Shown here one piece after another: positions 8,135 through 17,737 of a DNA stretch of 64,000 bases. The notes beneath the pieces are model-generated. The model was not told the DNA's origin. It was given only the letters and a program-made list of their open reading frames with translations, and did no database searches. Origin of the DNA: JAACFF01 sp963701435 (GTDB taxonomy: Bacteria; Chloroflexota; Anaerolineae; Promineifilales; Promineifilaceae). Each line of letters starts with the position of its first letter. Within the stretch, counting starts at the first letter, position 1. The stretch is from assembly GCA_963701435.1 (NCBI GenBank), contig CAVPAL010000006.1:372001-436000 (forward strand), read 5' to 3'. A program made the position numbers and the translations under genes.

Positions 8135-8946
8135 GTGAAGCAGATACGATCAAACGTGTGCAACGGCCGTCTACTCGCAAAAGTCTGGCGGAAGAATTGC
8201 GCCAATTGGGTGTGACCCCAGGGATGACGCTTCTGGTGCATTCTTCACTGAGCGCCATCGGTTGGGTGGTAGGCGGCCCAGCGGCGATTATTCTAGCGCT
8301 GATGGATGTGCTAACGCCGCGGGGGACATTGGTGATGCCCACCCATTCAACCCAATTGACCGACCCGGTTGAGTGGCAAAATCCCCCAGTACCGGTTGAG
8401 TGGCATGAACTGGTGCGGCAAGAGATGCCGCTTTTTGATCCACAGCGCACACCGACGCGCAAAATGGGCGCAATTGCCGAGCTTTTTCGTACCTGGCCCG
8501 ATGTCTTGCGCAGCGCTCATCCGCATATGTCGTTTGCTGCCTGGGGGCAGCAGGCAGATTTTGTCACGGCCGATCATCATCTGCCGTATTCATTAGGCGA
8601 AACCTCACCGCTGGCGCGTGTGTATAATTTGGAGGGCTTCGTGCTGTTATTGGGCGTTGGCCATGACAACAATACATCCATGCATCTGGCCGAATACCGT
8701 GCGCCCAACGCGCCGCCTGAACCAAATGGCGCCCCGTGGCTGGTAAACGGCCGTAAAGTGTGGCAGCCGTTTGACGATATTGAATTTCATGATGATCTGT
8801 TCGCGCAGATTGGCGCCGAATTGGAAAAAACCGGTGTTGAAAAGGTTGGCAAGATTGGGGCGGCGCAATGCAGGTTGATGTCACAGAGAACGGCCGTTGA
8901 TTTTACACAGGCCTGGTTTACAAATTGGCGCAGCCGTGGATCATGA
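8131..8946 (+). CDS. AAC(3)-family N-acetyltransferase (YokD-like)
   Basis: 271 residues. Family features are the start of the acyl-CoA-binding region (GMTLLVHSSLSAIG), GTLVMPTHS, a RTPTRKMGAIAELFR segment and the late HPHMSFAAWG motif that carries the conserved histidine. True aminoglycoside 3-N-acetyltransferases belong to this family, but most chromosomal members have other or unknown amino substrates. The coupling here to an acyl-CoA enzyme argues for a metabolic acyl-CoA-dependent role. It overlaps the hydratase by four bases. Three ACGGCCGT sites lie inside, so it looks resident rather than recently acquired. I would not call it a resistance gene. Confidence 0.8.
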   Translation: MSEADTIKRVQRPSTRKSLAEELRQLGVTPGMTLLVHSSLSAIGWVVGGPAAIILALMDVLTPRGTLVMPTHSTQLTDPVEWQNPPVPVEWHELVRQEMPLFDPQRTPTRKMGAIAELFRTWPDVLRSAHPHMSFAAWGQQADFVTADHHLPYSLGETSPLARVYNLEGFVLLLGVGHDNNTSMHLAEYRAPNAPPEPNGAPWLVNGRKVWQPFDDIEFHDDLFAQIGAELEKTGVEKVGKIGAAQCRLMSQRTAVDFTQAWFTNWRSRGS

Positions 8947-9101
8947 ACCGCTCATCCGCCATAAACGACCCGAATGTTGCTTTTTGCCGGTGGGAAAAAC
9001 ACAAACAAACTGTTAGAGGTCGATCGCAATTAGGGTCAAGTGTAATGCCCACATTCAAATTATAACGCAGCATTTGCATCCCTTCTGCTTAATCCCAGAC
9101 C

Positions 9102-9212
9102 TAGAGAGCAATTTCTCCACCAGGCTTCACCATCCGTTTCATTTCGCGCAACCCGGCAGCCGGGTCAGGGAAAAAGTTGAGCGCCAGGGCAGAGACAACC
9201 ATATCAAAATAA
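9102..9212 (-). pseudogene. Remnant of a class I SAM-dependent methyltransferase
   Basis: The minus strand reads FDMVVSALALNFFPDP followed by AAGLREMKRMVKPGGEIAL and a TAG stop. This is the typical middle of a Methyltransf_11 domain (motif IV through the motif VI PGG). No start, no glycine-rich SAM-binding motif I and no C-terminal part remain, so it is a decayed fragment. The rest of the gap 8947-9310 shows no gene. Confidence 0.6.
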
Positions 9213-9310
9213 TGTTAGTCCGCTCAAAATAATTTCAAAGTGGGACCTTACATGATTGAGCGGTGTATACAGATTACACTCGATTAATATCGTGCAAGGA
9301 GATTCCAAAG

Positions 9311-10495
9311 ATGAAATTGCTAAATCGCATATTTGTAGCTCTATTGTTAGTGCCTTTGCTTGCCTGCAAAACCCCACCTACACTGACTGAAGGCGACCCT
9401 AGGTTGACCAGCACAACTGCCCTTGTTACTGACACCCCCAAGCATATCGAATCTACGGCCACGAACGGATATGTTTCGGCAATAGACGATATGCTGATTG
9501 ACCGCGCCGCACATACAGCAACCCGATTGCCAAATGGCCAGGTCTTAATCACCGGGGGATTCAATGGGAGTAAAAACTCCTTATCAAGTGCGGAACTATT
9601 TGACCCGGCTTCGGGTAAGTTCTTACCCACCGGATCAATGAGCTTTACCCGTCAATCACACACCGCGACACTTTTACAGAATGGCAAAGTGCTAATTGCA
9701 GGCGGATATGGTCAAAATGGTGAGTATCTCAGCAGCGTCGAGTTATATGACCCTCTGACCGGAAAGTTTCTTCCAATGGGACAACTAACAATTCCACGGG
9801 CCGGGCATATCGCCGTGCTACTCAACAATGGGAAAGTCCTGCTCGCTGGGGGCGTGGGGACGGGTTGGACCTTTCTTGACAGTGCTGAATTATACGACCC
9901 TATCAAGAACACATTTGCCTTGACCGGAAATATGACTGTCGCTCGGGAGTCGCACACAGCGACTTTACTGGAAGACGGAAAGGTATTGATTACTGGTGGG
10001 CACAAAGGACGGCAGTCATCTATTATCATTTACTCAAGCGCAGAGTTGTATGACCCAATCAGTGGCTTATTTGCTTCGACGACTAGCATGCTAACTGAAC
10101 GCCACAAACACGACGCTGTTTTGCTCGCGGATGGCAGAGTGCTTGTGGTAGGCGGTGCAGACGAACGCGATGACGGCGGACAATACAGTAGCGCAGAAAT
10201 ATATGACCCACGCGCTGGCATTTTTACTATGACTGGAAACATGAATGCATCACGATACAAATTTCAGGGAACATCCATCTTGTTGAGAACTGGCAAGGTG
10301 CTAATAATAGGTGGCGCAAGTATCACTGAGGTTTATGATCCCGAAACAAACACTTTTAGCAAAATTGTTGATGGTTTAGGAACGACCCGGCTTTTTGCGA
10401 CAGCAACTTCCTTACCCGATGGTAAAGTTATTCTAGCAGGTGGTTACGGAACAAATATTTCTGCTAGCGCGAGTGCCTGGGTTTTTCATCCGTAA
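9311..10495 (+). CDS. Kelch/galactose-oxidase-repeat beta-propeller lipoprotein
   Basis: 394 residues from the ATG at 9311, preceded by AAGGAGA. The start gives a clean lipoprotein signal, MKLLNRIFVALLLVPLLAC, with lipobox LLAC, so the mature protein is membrane-anchored outside the cytoplasm. The remainder is about six repeats of some 55 residues with the pattern HTATLLxNGKVLIAGG...SAELYDPxxGxF, a kelch-type six-bladed propeller. Such propellers bind glycans or proteins; no catalytic residues are recognisable. Within 9311-10495 there is no ACGGCCGT, and codon use looks more AT-rich than the neighbours. It is flanked on both sides by methyltransferase remnants, so it probably arrived with an insertion. 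Confidence 0.85.
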   Translation: MKLLNRIFVALLLVPLLACKTPPTLTEGDPRLTSTTALVTDTPKHIESTATNGYVSAIDDMLIDRAAHTATRLPNGQVLITGGFNGSKNSLSSAELFDPASGKFLPTGSMSFTRQSHTATLLQNGKVLIAGGYGQNGEYLSSVELYDPLTGKFLPMGQLTIPRAGHIAVLLNNGKVLLAGGVGTGWTFLDSAELYDPIKNTFALTGNMTVARESHTATLLEDGKVLITGGHKGRQSSIIIYSSAELYDPISGLFASTTSMLTERHKHDAVLLADGRVLVVGGADERDDGGQYSSAEIYDPRAGIFTMTGNMNASRYKFQGTSILLRTGKVLIIGGASITEVYDPETNTFSKIVDGLGTTRLFATATSLPDGKVILAGGYGTNISASASAWVFHP

Positions 10496-10767
10496 ATCCT
10501 TCTGCCAGGGCGGGCTAATACCTGGCAGCGGTCGGCGATGACCTGCGGCAGTTCAAAAAGAACGCCCTTTAGCATGGGATTGGCATTGAGGATGGCGGCG
10601 ATAAATAAGCCTTGTCCGCCACCGACATCAACCACCTTGGCAAAGCAGGCAAAGTCATAGGCTTTGAGGATCGCCGCTGCTTCCTGCGTTGAAAAACCGG
10701 TCATGGCCTGATTAAAGACCACACCAGCGGCGGGGTGTTGGACAAGATATTGAACGTAGAGAAACAA
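10486..10767 (-). pseudogene. Truncated O-methyltransferase (plant/hydroxyneurosporene type) fragment
   Basis: 93 codons holding the dimerisation-helix end and SAM-binding motif I (VVDVGGGQGLFIAAIL) followed by FELPQVIADRCQVLARPG, typical of Methyltransf_2 enzymes of about 340 residues. Both the N-terminal half and everything past motif II are missing. Its 3' end overlaps the end of the kelch gene. No ribosome site or complete start region is visible. It is a broken gene; the break point coincides with the edge of the kelch gene. Confidence 0.65.
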
Positions 10768-10934
10768 CCCTATTCGGATTTCTTAGATTACTGTTCCCTC
10801 TACAAAGTTAACGATTTCCTTCATGGCCGGCCTATTTTGCATACAGTAGAAAGTTTTTGACTCAGCAAAAGTAATGACAAGCCGCTTTTTATTATTATAT
10901 TATATTTGATTTTATTCTAATTGGAGATGAAGGG

Positions 10935-10953
10935 ATGCGCCAATGAGGCGCAT
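10935..10953. repeat. Short hairpin in the AT-rich spacer before the biotin carboxylase gene
   Basis: ATGCGCC-AATGA-GGCGCAT forms a 7-bp stem with a 5-base loop, followed about 7 bases later by TTTT. The spacer 10768-10996 is otherwise AT-rich, without a recognisable gene. It may terminate upstream transcription or mark the end of the scar region. Confidence 0.4.
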
Positions 10954-10996
10954 GCGCATTTTGTTAGGTATCTAATGTGGCGTTAAAATAGAACCT

Positions 10997-12517
10997 ATGT
11001 CAAACGCACACCTGTTTAACAAAATTCTTGTCGTCAACCGGGGCGAAATTGCCCGTCGTATCTTTTTGGCCTGCCGCGAGTTGGGGATTCCTTCCGTGGC
11101 CATTTACTCGGAGGCGGACGCCGCCGCTCCCTGGGTGCGTTTGGCGGATGAAAGTTATCCCCTGGCGGGCGTGACCGCAGCCGAAACATACCTGAATCAG
11201 GAAGCGCTATTCCGCATTGCCAAAACGTGCGGCGTAGACGCGATTCATCCCGGCTATGGTTTCCTGAGCGAAAACCCGGTTTTTGCGCAGGCGTGCGCCG
11301 ATCACAACATCACGTTTATCGGTCCCAGTCCTGAGGCGATGCGCGCCCTGGGCAGCAAAGCAGCGGCGCGTGTGCTGGCTGAAAATGCACATGTGCCCGT
11401 TGTGCCCGGCGTCGATGGCGCCGGTTTGAGCGCCGCGGAGTTACAGGCCGCAGCCGGCGAAATTGGCTATCCTGTGCTGATTAAGGCCAGCGCCGGCGGA
11501 GGCGGCAAAGGCATGCGCGTGGTGTGGTCGGCGTCCGAGTTCGCCGACGCGGCGCATGCAGCGCGCAGCGAGGCGCAGTCGGCGTTTGGGGATGACCATA
11601 TCCTGCTCGAAAAGTATTTTACTGAAATCCACCATGTAGAAATCCAGATTTTGGCCGACCGGCATGGCAGCACACTGCATTTGTTCGAGCGTGAATGTTC
11701 GATCCAGCGGCGTCATCAAAAGATTGTGGAAGAAAGTCCCGCGCCGGTTATCCACGATCCGAAGCTGCGTGAGGCAATTGCGGCGGCGGCCGTGCGCCTT
11801 GCGGCGGCCGCGGGATATGAGAACGCCGGTACGGTGGAGTTCATTGTGGCGGAAAACGGCCGTTTTTATTTCCTGGAGATGAATACGCGTTTGCAGGTTG
11901 AACATCCGGTCACAGAATTGGTGACGGGGCTTGATCTGGCGGCGTGGCAGGTGCGCATTGCGGCCGGCGAGCCTTTGTCATTTACGCAAGACGATGTCCG
12001 ACAGCGCGGCCATGCGCTTGAGTGCCGCGTTTACGCCGAAGACCCAGACAATCAATTCCTGCCGTCAATTGGCGAAATTGCTTTTTACAGGCCGCCGTCC
12101 GGCCCCGGCGTACGCGTGGATGACGGTATTGAAACGGGTACGGCCGTTACCCCCTATTACGATCCCATGCTGGCCAAAATCATTACCTGGGGATTCGACC
12201 GCGCCGAAGCGATTCGTAAAATGCGGCGCGCGCTGCAGGAAACCGTTGTGCTGGGCGTGCAAACCAATATCCCTTATTTGTTGGCAATTTTGGAGGAGCC
12301 GCATTTTAACGCCGGGCAAACCAGCACCAATTATCTGGCGCAGCATATGGCAGCGTGGCGGCCTACCGCGGCGGCGCATGCAGATGATTGGCTGGCGGCG
12401 GCGGTGTTAGAAGTTTTACATAGCAGCGGCAGGCGAGTAGGCGCAACGGCCGTTTCCGACGACGGCGCGACCCAATATGATCCCTGGAATGAGCCGGTTT
12501 CCTGGCGTAATGTATGA
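10997..12517 (+). CDS. Biotin carboxylase subunit of an acyl-CoA carboxylase
   Basis: 506 residues of the ATP-grasp biotin carboxylase family, which carboxylates biotin with ATP and bicarbonate. Visible are the N-terminal NRGEIARRIF, the glycine-rich loop KASAGGGGKGMR (about 163-174), HLFERECSIQRRHQKIVEE and the catalytic EMNTRLQVEHPVTE (about 294-307). AccC proteins end near 450; here the chain runs on and ends PWNEPVSWRNV. That resembles the entry to the BT and biotinyl domains of methylcrotonyl-CoA carboxylase alpha, but stops there with no biotin-attachment MKM motif. The biotin carrier must be encoded elsewhere. It overlaps the acetoacetyl-CoA synthetase start by four bases. The neighbourhood suggests methylcrotonyl-CoA or a related carboxylase; general acetyl/propionyl-CoA carboxylase is possible. 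Confidence 0.88.
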   Translation: MSNAHLFNKILVVNRGEIARRIFLACRELGIPSVAIYSEADAAAPWVRLADESYPLAGVTAAETYLNQEALFRIAKTCGVDAIHPGYGFLSENPVFAQACADHNITFIGPSPEAMRALGSKAAARVLAENAHVPVVPGVDGAGLSAAELQAAAGEIGYPVLIKASAGGGGKGMRVVWSASEFADAAHAARSEAQSAFGDDHILLEKYFTEIHHVEIQILADRHGSTLHLFERECSIQRRHQKIVEESPAPVIHDPKLREAIAAAAVRLAAAAGYENAGTVEFIVAENGRFYFLEMNTRLQVEHPVTELVTGLDLAAWQVRIAAGEPLSFTQDDVRQRGHALECRVYAEDPDNQFLPSIGEIAFYRPPSGPGVRVDDGIETGTAVTPYYDPMLAKIITWGFDRAEAIRKMRRALQETVVLGVQTNIPYLLAILEEPHFNAGQTSTNYLAQHMAAWRPTAAAHADDWLAAAVLEVLHSSGRRVGATAVSDDGATQYDPWNEPVSWRNV

Positions 12518-14499
12518 ATAAAAATCAACCAATCAGTGAAGGTAGTTTATTGTGGGAACCATCGGCTGCGGTACAAGAAGCAGCCAATCTGACGCATTAT
12601 ATGCGCTGGCTGCAAGCAAAAAAAGGGTTGGCTTTTGAAAGTTATGCCGAATTATGGCAGTGGTCGGTCGAAAATTTGGGCGCATTTTGGCAAAGCTTGT
12701 GGGAATATTTTGATGTGGCGGCGTCAGAAACGGCCGTTACGCCTCTTGCCGACAAAAGCATGCCCGGCGCAAACTGGTTTGCCGGCGCCAAACTGAACTA
12801 CGCCGAGAATATTTTTCATAAACTGGCCTCTGACCGGCCTGTTATCTATTACAAAGCCGAAACAGGTCCGCTAACGACACTCTGGCGCGACGAAATAGCA
12901 GCGAAAAGTCATTCGCTGGCGCTGGCGCTGCGAAAAATGGGTGTCCGGAAAGGCGATCGCGTCGTCGCCTACATGCCCAATATCCCGGAAACCATCATCG
13001 CTTTTCTCGCCACTGCCAGTCTGGGCGCGATCTGGTCAAGCTGTTCACCCGATTTTGGCAGCCGCAGCGTCCTGGACCGCTTTGCCCAAATTGAGCCCAA
13101 GGTGTTGATAGCGGTAGATGGGTATGTCTATGGCGGCAAAACCTTTGATCGCAGCACAGTCGTCGCCGACCTGCAAGCCGCTTTGCCAACCCTGCAGCAA
13201 ACCATACTTGCACCCCACGCCGCCGCGCATACAGATTCGCCGGCGGATACTGTGCTGTGGGACGATGCGCTGGCGCTGGTAAAGCCATCGTCAGAAATGA
13301 CATTTGAACAGGTTCCGTTCAGCCATCCGCTGTGGATACTTTACTCCTCGGGCACAACGGGTTTGCCCAAGCCGGTTGTGCAGGGGCATGGCGGTCTGCT
13401 GCTGGAACACATCAAAAACACAGCGTTTCACAATGATTTGAAACCTGGCGATCGCTTTTTCTGGTACAGCAGCACAGGCTGGATGATGTGGAATTATATT
13501 GTGGGCAGCTTGCTCACAGGCTGTGCGATTGTGCTTTATAACGGCAGCGCCGGCTACCCTGATATGAATGTGCTTTGGCGGCTGGCGCAAGAAAGCGGCA
13601 TGACCTATTTTGGCGCCTCGGCGGCCTACATCAGCGCCTGTATGAAAGCGGGGATTCACCCCAACCAGGATTATGATCTGAGCCGCATCCGCGCGGTCGG
13701 CTCAACCGGCTCCCCGTTAACGGTCAGCGGCTTCCAATGGATTTACGACAACGTAAATCGAGATTTAGCGTTGGAATCGTTAAGCGGCGGCACGGATTTG
13801 TGCACCGCTTTTTTGGGCGGCGTGCGGATTTTGCCGATTTATGCCGGTGAGCTTCAGGGGGCCGCGCTTGGCGCCAAGGCTCTGGCGTTCAATGAAGATG
13901 GCGAGCCGGTGCTGGATGAGGTGGGAGAACTGGTTATTACGGAGCCGATGCCGTCGATGCCGCTTTTTTTCTGGAATGATCCGGAGATGGAACGGTACAG
14001 GGCCAGTTATTTTGAGATGTTTCCCGGCGTCTGGCGGCATGGAGATTGGATTAAATTGAATGCACGCGGCGGGATTGTGATTTACGGCCGTTCCGATTCC
14101 ACGATTAACCGCCAGGGCATCCGCATGGGAACCAGTGAGATCTACCAGGCGGTCGAGTCGCTGCCGGAAATCAAAGACAGCCTGGTCATCGATCTGGAAC
14201 TGTTGGGGCGCGAATCTTACATGCCGCTGTTTGTGGTACTCAGCGAGGGGGCCATTTTAAACAATGAGTTGGTCAAGCGCATTCAACAAAAAATACGCAC
14301 GGATGTATCGCCGCGTCACATACCCAACGAAATTATCGCCATCGAAGCGGTGCCCTACACGTTAAGCGGCAAGAAAATGGAAGTGCCGGTGCGCAAGATT
14401 TTGCTGGGCGACGATATGCACAAAGCGGCCAATCCCGGCGCGATGCGTAACCCGGAAGCGATTGAGTTTTTTATTGAGTTTGCCAAAAAGCTTGAGTAA
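12514..14499 (+). CDS. aacS: Acetoacetyl-CoA synthetase
   Basis: 661 residues, the expected length for AacS, an adenylate-forming ligase that activates acetoacetate with ATP and CoA. The P-loop-like YSSGTTGLPKP (about 276) and the C-terminal catalytic lysine in LSGKKMEVPVRK (about 618) are present, as are the family-typical MRWLQ start region and TGWMMWN. It is translationally coupled to the biotin carboxylase (ATGA overlap). With the LiuC-like hydratase upstream, the three enzymes would carry leucine-derived acyl-CoA to acetoacetate and back into acetoacetyl-CoA. It ends 17 bases before a convergent gene. No defects. Confidence 0.93.
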   Translation: MNKNQPISEGSLLWEPSAAVQEAANLTHYMRWLQAKKGLAFESYAELWQWSVENLGAFWQSLWEYFDVAASETAVTPLADKSMPGANWFAGAKLNYAENIFHKLASDRPVIYYKAETGPLTTLWRDEIAAKSHSLALALRKMGVRKGDRVVAYMPNIPETIIAFLATASLGAIWSSCSPDFGSRSVLDRFAQIEPKVLIAVDGYVYGGKTFDRSTVVADLQAALPTLQQTILAPHAAAHTDSPADTVLWDDALALVKPSSEMTFEQVPFSHPLWILYSSGTTGLPKPVVQGHGGLLLEHIKNTAFHNDLKPGDRFFWYSSTGWMMWNYIVGSLLTGCAIVLYNGSAGYPDMNVLWRLAQESGMTYFGASAAYISACMKAGIHPNQDYDLSRIRAVGSTGSPLTVSGFQWIYDNVNRDLALESLSGGTDLCTAFLGGVRILPIYAGELQGAALGAKALAFNEDGEPVLDEVGELVITEPMPSMPLFFWNDPEMERYRASYFEMFPGVWRHGDWIKLNARGGIVIYGRSDSTINRQGIRMGTSEIYQAVESLPEIKDSLVIDLELLGRESYMPLFVVLSEGAILNNELVKRIQQKIRTDVSPRHIPNEIIAIEAVPYTLSGKKMEVPVRKILLGDDMHKAANPGAMRNPEAIEFFIEFAKKLE

Positions 14500-14516
14500 G
14501 CTGACAAGCTGACCAC

Positions 14517-15177
14517 TCAAAATTGCGCGAACGCCCGCACGGGAAATGTACCCATGCCTTCAGCCTTGACGGGAACTGCGTAAAACTTAAAACGGCCGTT
14601 CGGCAGATGCTCCAAACCGCGCATGTGCTCCACGATGGGAATGCCTGCGCCCAAAAGGACGCTGTGTACCGGCCGGGTGCCATCGGTCGTGTCATCAATG
14701 TTGTAGGAGTCGATGCCCACCAGGACGGCGCCGTTGTCACGCAGGTAAGCGGCTGAATCGGCGGTGAGAAAGGGGTGACCTTCAAAATATTGATCGCTGC
14801 CCCAATGCAATGACCAGCCCGTGTGAACCAGAACGGCCTTATGCGTAACATTCAGACCGGTGAAGAAGCTGGCATTGATGGAACGGCCGTTTCGTTCAGC
14901 CGCGCGCACAACCACCCCGTCTAAATTGGCAACGTTTTCCAGCGGCAGTTCGGAAATATCACTGCCGTCGGCATACCGGTGAAAGGGACTGTCAAGATAG
15001 GTGCCGGTATTGGCGACCATTTCGATTTTGCCGATGTGGAATTCCGTTCCGGCGCTGTAGAATTGGCGCGACGCTTCACGCGTCAGGAAGTCGCAAATGC
15101 AGCGGCGCCGGCAATCCTTTGTAGGTAATTTGCCCGTCTTTAATTGTGTGACTGAGGTCGATTAATGTTGTGGTCAT
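14517..15177 (-). CDS. Cyclase/kynurenine-formamidase family metal-dependent hydrolase, with one frameshift
   Basis: The start MTTTLIDLSHTIKDGQITYK (ATG at 15175-15177) and the body from ICDFLTREASRQFYSAGTEFH lie in different frames; one inserted base near 15090-15100 joins them. Together they give about 218 residues of the PF04199 cyclase family. The metal-binding HxGTHxDxPxH signature appears as NTGTYLDSPFH: two family histidines are replaced (N and Y), while the Asp and last His remain. That substitution is seen in some subfamilies and may change the metal set. Related proteins open kynurenine-type amides or lactones. The frame break may be a sequencing error, as the rest is well kept. It ends 17 bases from the convergent aacS end. 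Confidence 0.7.
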
Positions 15178-15282
15178 AGTATTTATTTATGGCGCAGCGC
15201 GGGCGAAGCGGTTGGTGACAATGTTTTGATGAATACATAACGCCTTTGCCAACCGCGTCGTCTCTACCACCGGTTCATGCAT

Positions 15283-16095
15283 TCATGCAAGGTCCAGGCC
15301 ATTGAACAGTGCATGCCATTCATCAAGTGTGAGGGTTTCGGCGCGGCGACGGCCGTCTACTCCCGCAGCGTTTAGCACAGCTTCAATTTGTGCGCGACTC
15401 AGGCCAAGCTGGCGCATATTTTTCTGAAGCTGTTTGCGTTTTTGGCTGAAGCCTACCTTTACAAGGCGAAAAAACTGTTTCTCACCTGCCGCGTCAAGCA
15501 AGAAACGTTCATCAACATCAATGCGAATGAGGGCGGAATCGACGTCGGGGCGCGGCCAAAAAGCGCCGGCTTTTATTGTCGAGACCATCCGGACACGGCC
15601 GTAATATTGCACGCTCACGGCTAACAGCGACATTTGGGGCGGAACGGCCGTTATCCGTTCTGCAACCTCTTTTTGAACCGTCATCACCATACAAGTGGGT
15701 TTGTTTTGTGCCGACAACAGATGGCGCAAAATCGCGCCGGTGATGTAATAGGGCACATTGGCGACGACTTTGTAGGGGTCTGGAAACAAGAGATTCGGAT
15801 TTTGGTCAAGGATGTCGCCATGCATGAGGGTCACATTGGGATAGGCGGCCAGTTGTTGCTGCAAAATGGGCATAAGGCGGTTGTCTAGTTCAACGGCCGT
15901 TACCTGCCCGGCGCGTGTCGCCAACTGTTTGGTCAAATGTCCCAATCCTGGCCCGATCTCCAAAACACAATCTTGCCCAGTTATATCTGCTGCATCCACA
16001 ATGCGCGCTAACACGTTGGGATCAAATAGAAAGTTTTGCCCCAAACTTTTCTTAGGTTCAATTTGATAGGTGGCGAGTAATTGTTTTGGATGCAT
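15283..16095 (-). CDS. rsmA: 16S rRNA (adenine-1518/1519-N6)-dimethyltransferase RsmA/KsgA
   Basis: 270 residues. It begins with the family-typical SLGQNFLFDPNVL, then the SAM-binding EIGPGLGHLT, acidic motif II (VTAVELD), and NVPYYI, the NLPY-type catalytic motif IV of adenine dimethyltransferases. It dimethylates two adjacent adenines in the 3' hairpin of 16S rRNA during late 30S assembly. It reads away from the G5/3D gene cluster; the spacer to the next gene holds a dispersed hairpin element. The start is confirmed by the normal N-terminal length. No anomalies. Confidence 0.95.
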   Translation of the reverse strand: MHPKQLLATYQIEPKKSLGQNFLFDPNVLARIVDAADITGQDCVLEIGPGLGHLTKQLATRAGQVTAVELDNRLMPILQQQLAAYPNVTLMHGDILDQNPNLLFPDPYKVVANVPYYITGAILRHLLSAQNKPTCMVMTVQKEVAERITAVPPQMSLLAVSVQYYGRVRMVSTIKAGAFWPRPDVDSALIRIDVDERFLLDAAGEKQFFRLVKVGFSQKRKQLQKNMRQLGLSRAQIEAVLNAAGVDGRRRAETLTLDEWHALFNGLDLA

Positions 16096-16118
16096 TGTAG
16101 AAATTTGCAGCGAATTGG

Positions 16119-16205
16119 CGCGAATTTCCTCGAATTAGGTAAACCACAGAAAGTTATATAAAAACAAAAGCCTTGGCAAGCTGTGGTTTCCTCGAGGAAT
16201 TCGCG
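16119..16205. repeat. Dispersed hairpin element, copy 2
   Basis: Inner arms AGGTAAACCACAG (16137-16149) and CTGTGGTTTCCT (16181-16192) enclose about 31 bases. Outer arms CGCGAATTTCCTCGA (16119-16133) and TCGAGGAATTCGCG (16192-16205) extend the inverted repeat with one missing base. The arms and the trailing GAGGAATT match copies at 7206 and 58535. A G-to-A change in the left arm is matched by C-to-T in the right arm, which keeps the stem paired and suggests selection on the fold. Confidence 0.7.
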
Positions 16206-16235
16206 AAAATTCGTGTTAATTTGTTGCTGCAGTCC

Positions 16236-17637
16236 TTATGGCAACACCTGCGGTATTAGATAATTGATTTGATCCGCCGGCGGAATGGGCGTCAGATAAT
16301 AGACATCGGCATATCCGTTCCAGGTTTCTATGGCGCCATCATCAAAGCCTAAATCGATCCAGCGTCCTTTGATTCCGCCGCCCGTATCACCGGCAAAGCC
16401 AATACCATAGCCGGGTACAAAGACTTCGGAACGAAACGGCACAACATTAGGATCCACAGCGACCACACCTTTGCCGGCTCGTACGCCGCTGGCGGTGATG
16501 CCATAGTTGGGATGGTCGGGTGAGCGGCCGGAACTGGCGGCCGTATACGCCGTGGCGCGCATACGCACTACGCGCCAATATTCGCGCGGCCCGGCTTCCG
16601 TCTCAATCATGCCGGTTGTGATTTTGGCGCCGTAGCCAATGACTTGATTGACCGGTTCTTGTGCGATCCATTCACCATCCGGCGTCCGGCTGACTTCGAC
16701 GCCATCTTCATAACGCACGCGCACACGTTTGCGTTTGACGCCCGGCACACCGGCGCTCAACCCGGCCAGGGTATCAAGGGCAAGTTCATCGCTGGCCTGA
16801 TAAATAGTCTCATAGGGCAGTTCTTCATCTTCAAATTCAAAATCTTCGCTGACCCGTACAACGCGGATATTGTCGCCGGCTTGTAGGGCAGCATCTGCAG
16901 CGGGAATGGTGTAATCGAGACCGTTTAGCCCCACGCCACTTTCAGCTAGAACCGCGAGTGGTTCGGCGTGATGGCTGCGGGTTTGCAGAATACGGCCGTC
17001 TACCTCAATCGTCAATGGTTTGGCGCGCTGCACCTGAATAATCGTGTCCGGCAGCAGCCAACTGCCCAGAGCGGGTTCAACCCCATCAGAGGCGAAGAGG
17101 GTGACACCCGCTTCTTGCAGCGCTTCTCCTACCGTTTGCGCGGCGGTATGCAGCGTTTGTCGCTGTGCGTCATCTACAATCGTGACGGTTACAAATTGCT
17201 CGATGCTGAGTTCCGCTGGAAGCGGTGTTTGGTCGATCTGGTTGAATGGGATGGCACGGCCGTCGGCGGTAACTTGGGCTGTGCGTGGCACGGCGATATC
17301 TACCTCAATCAGGAACGATCCCAAATTGGTTTGCTGCGTCCAATAGGTTTCTGTACCGTTGTTGGTATGCACGTTGACTGCCTGGGCGCGTTGGATTTGC
17401 AGCGCTGCTGCCGGTTCTTGCGGGTAGATTGCTATCTTCTGGTTTGAGGCTGATCCCGGCGCTGGCGAGGATGTCGTTAAGGGATTCAAAGCGGCCTTGC
17501 AGGGTAACGGCCGTGTCGCCATCATAAATTGTGATTGTTTCTTGTGGCTGCAAAAGAAAAACAGCGACAGATCCCAGGCTGACCAACCCAATTAATAACA
17601 ACAAAACCAGCAGCAGTCGTTTATCCACCCGCAACAT
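16236..17637 (-). CDS. Exported G5-domain / 3D-domain cell-wall protein (YabE/Rpf-type), with one frameshift
   Basis: The N-terminus (from 17637) has a membrane or signal segment LLLVLLLLIGLVSLGSVAVF and a DUF348-type TITIYDGD... repeat. The frame changes near 17440, and the rest continues with two more DUF348-type repeats, a G5 domain (YETIYQASDELALDTLAGL to RTPDGEWI) and a C-terminal 3D domain ending FAGDTGGGIKGRWIDLGFDD, whose three aspartates define the family. This order is that of YabE/resuscitation-promoting-type muralytic proteins, so it probably cuts or remodels peptidoglycan outside the cell. About 466 residues once joined. The frame break is one base and probably a read error. Confidence 0.75.
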
Positions 17638-17737
17638 CCATCATAAATAAAGAATGGCGATTAAAAACGAGAGATTATGTGCAAATAATCTCCCACTTCC
17701 AATCGCCAATCAGATTGAACAAAATGATATGCCCGTG

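Noticed and set aside
8131..8946. AAC(3) homologue as an aminoglycoside-resistance gene
   Set aside because: It is translationally coupled to an acyl-CoA enzyme and carries the resident ACGGCCGT motif; most chromosomal family members are not resistance enzymes.
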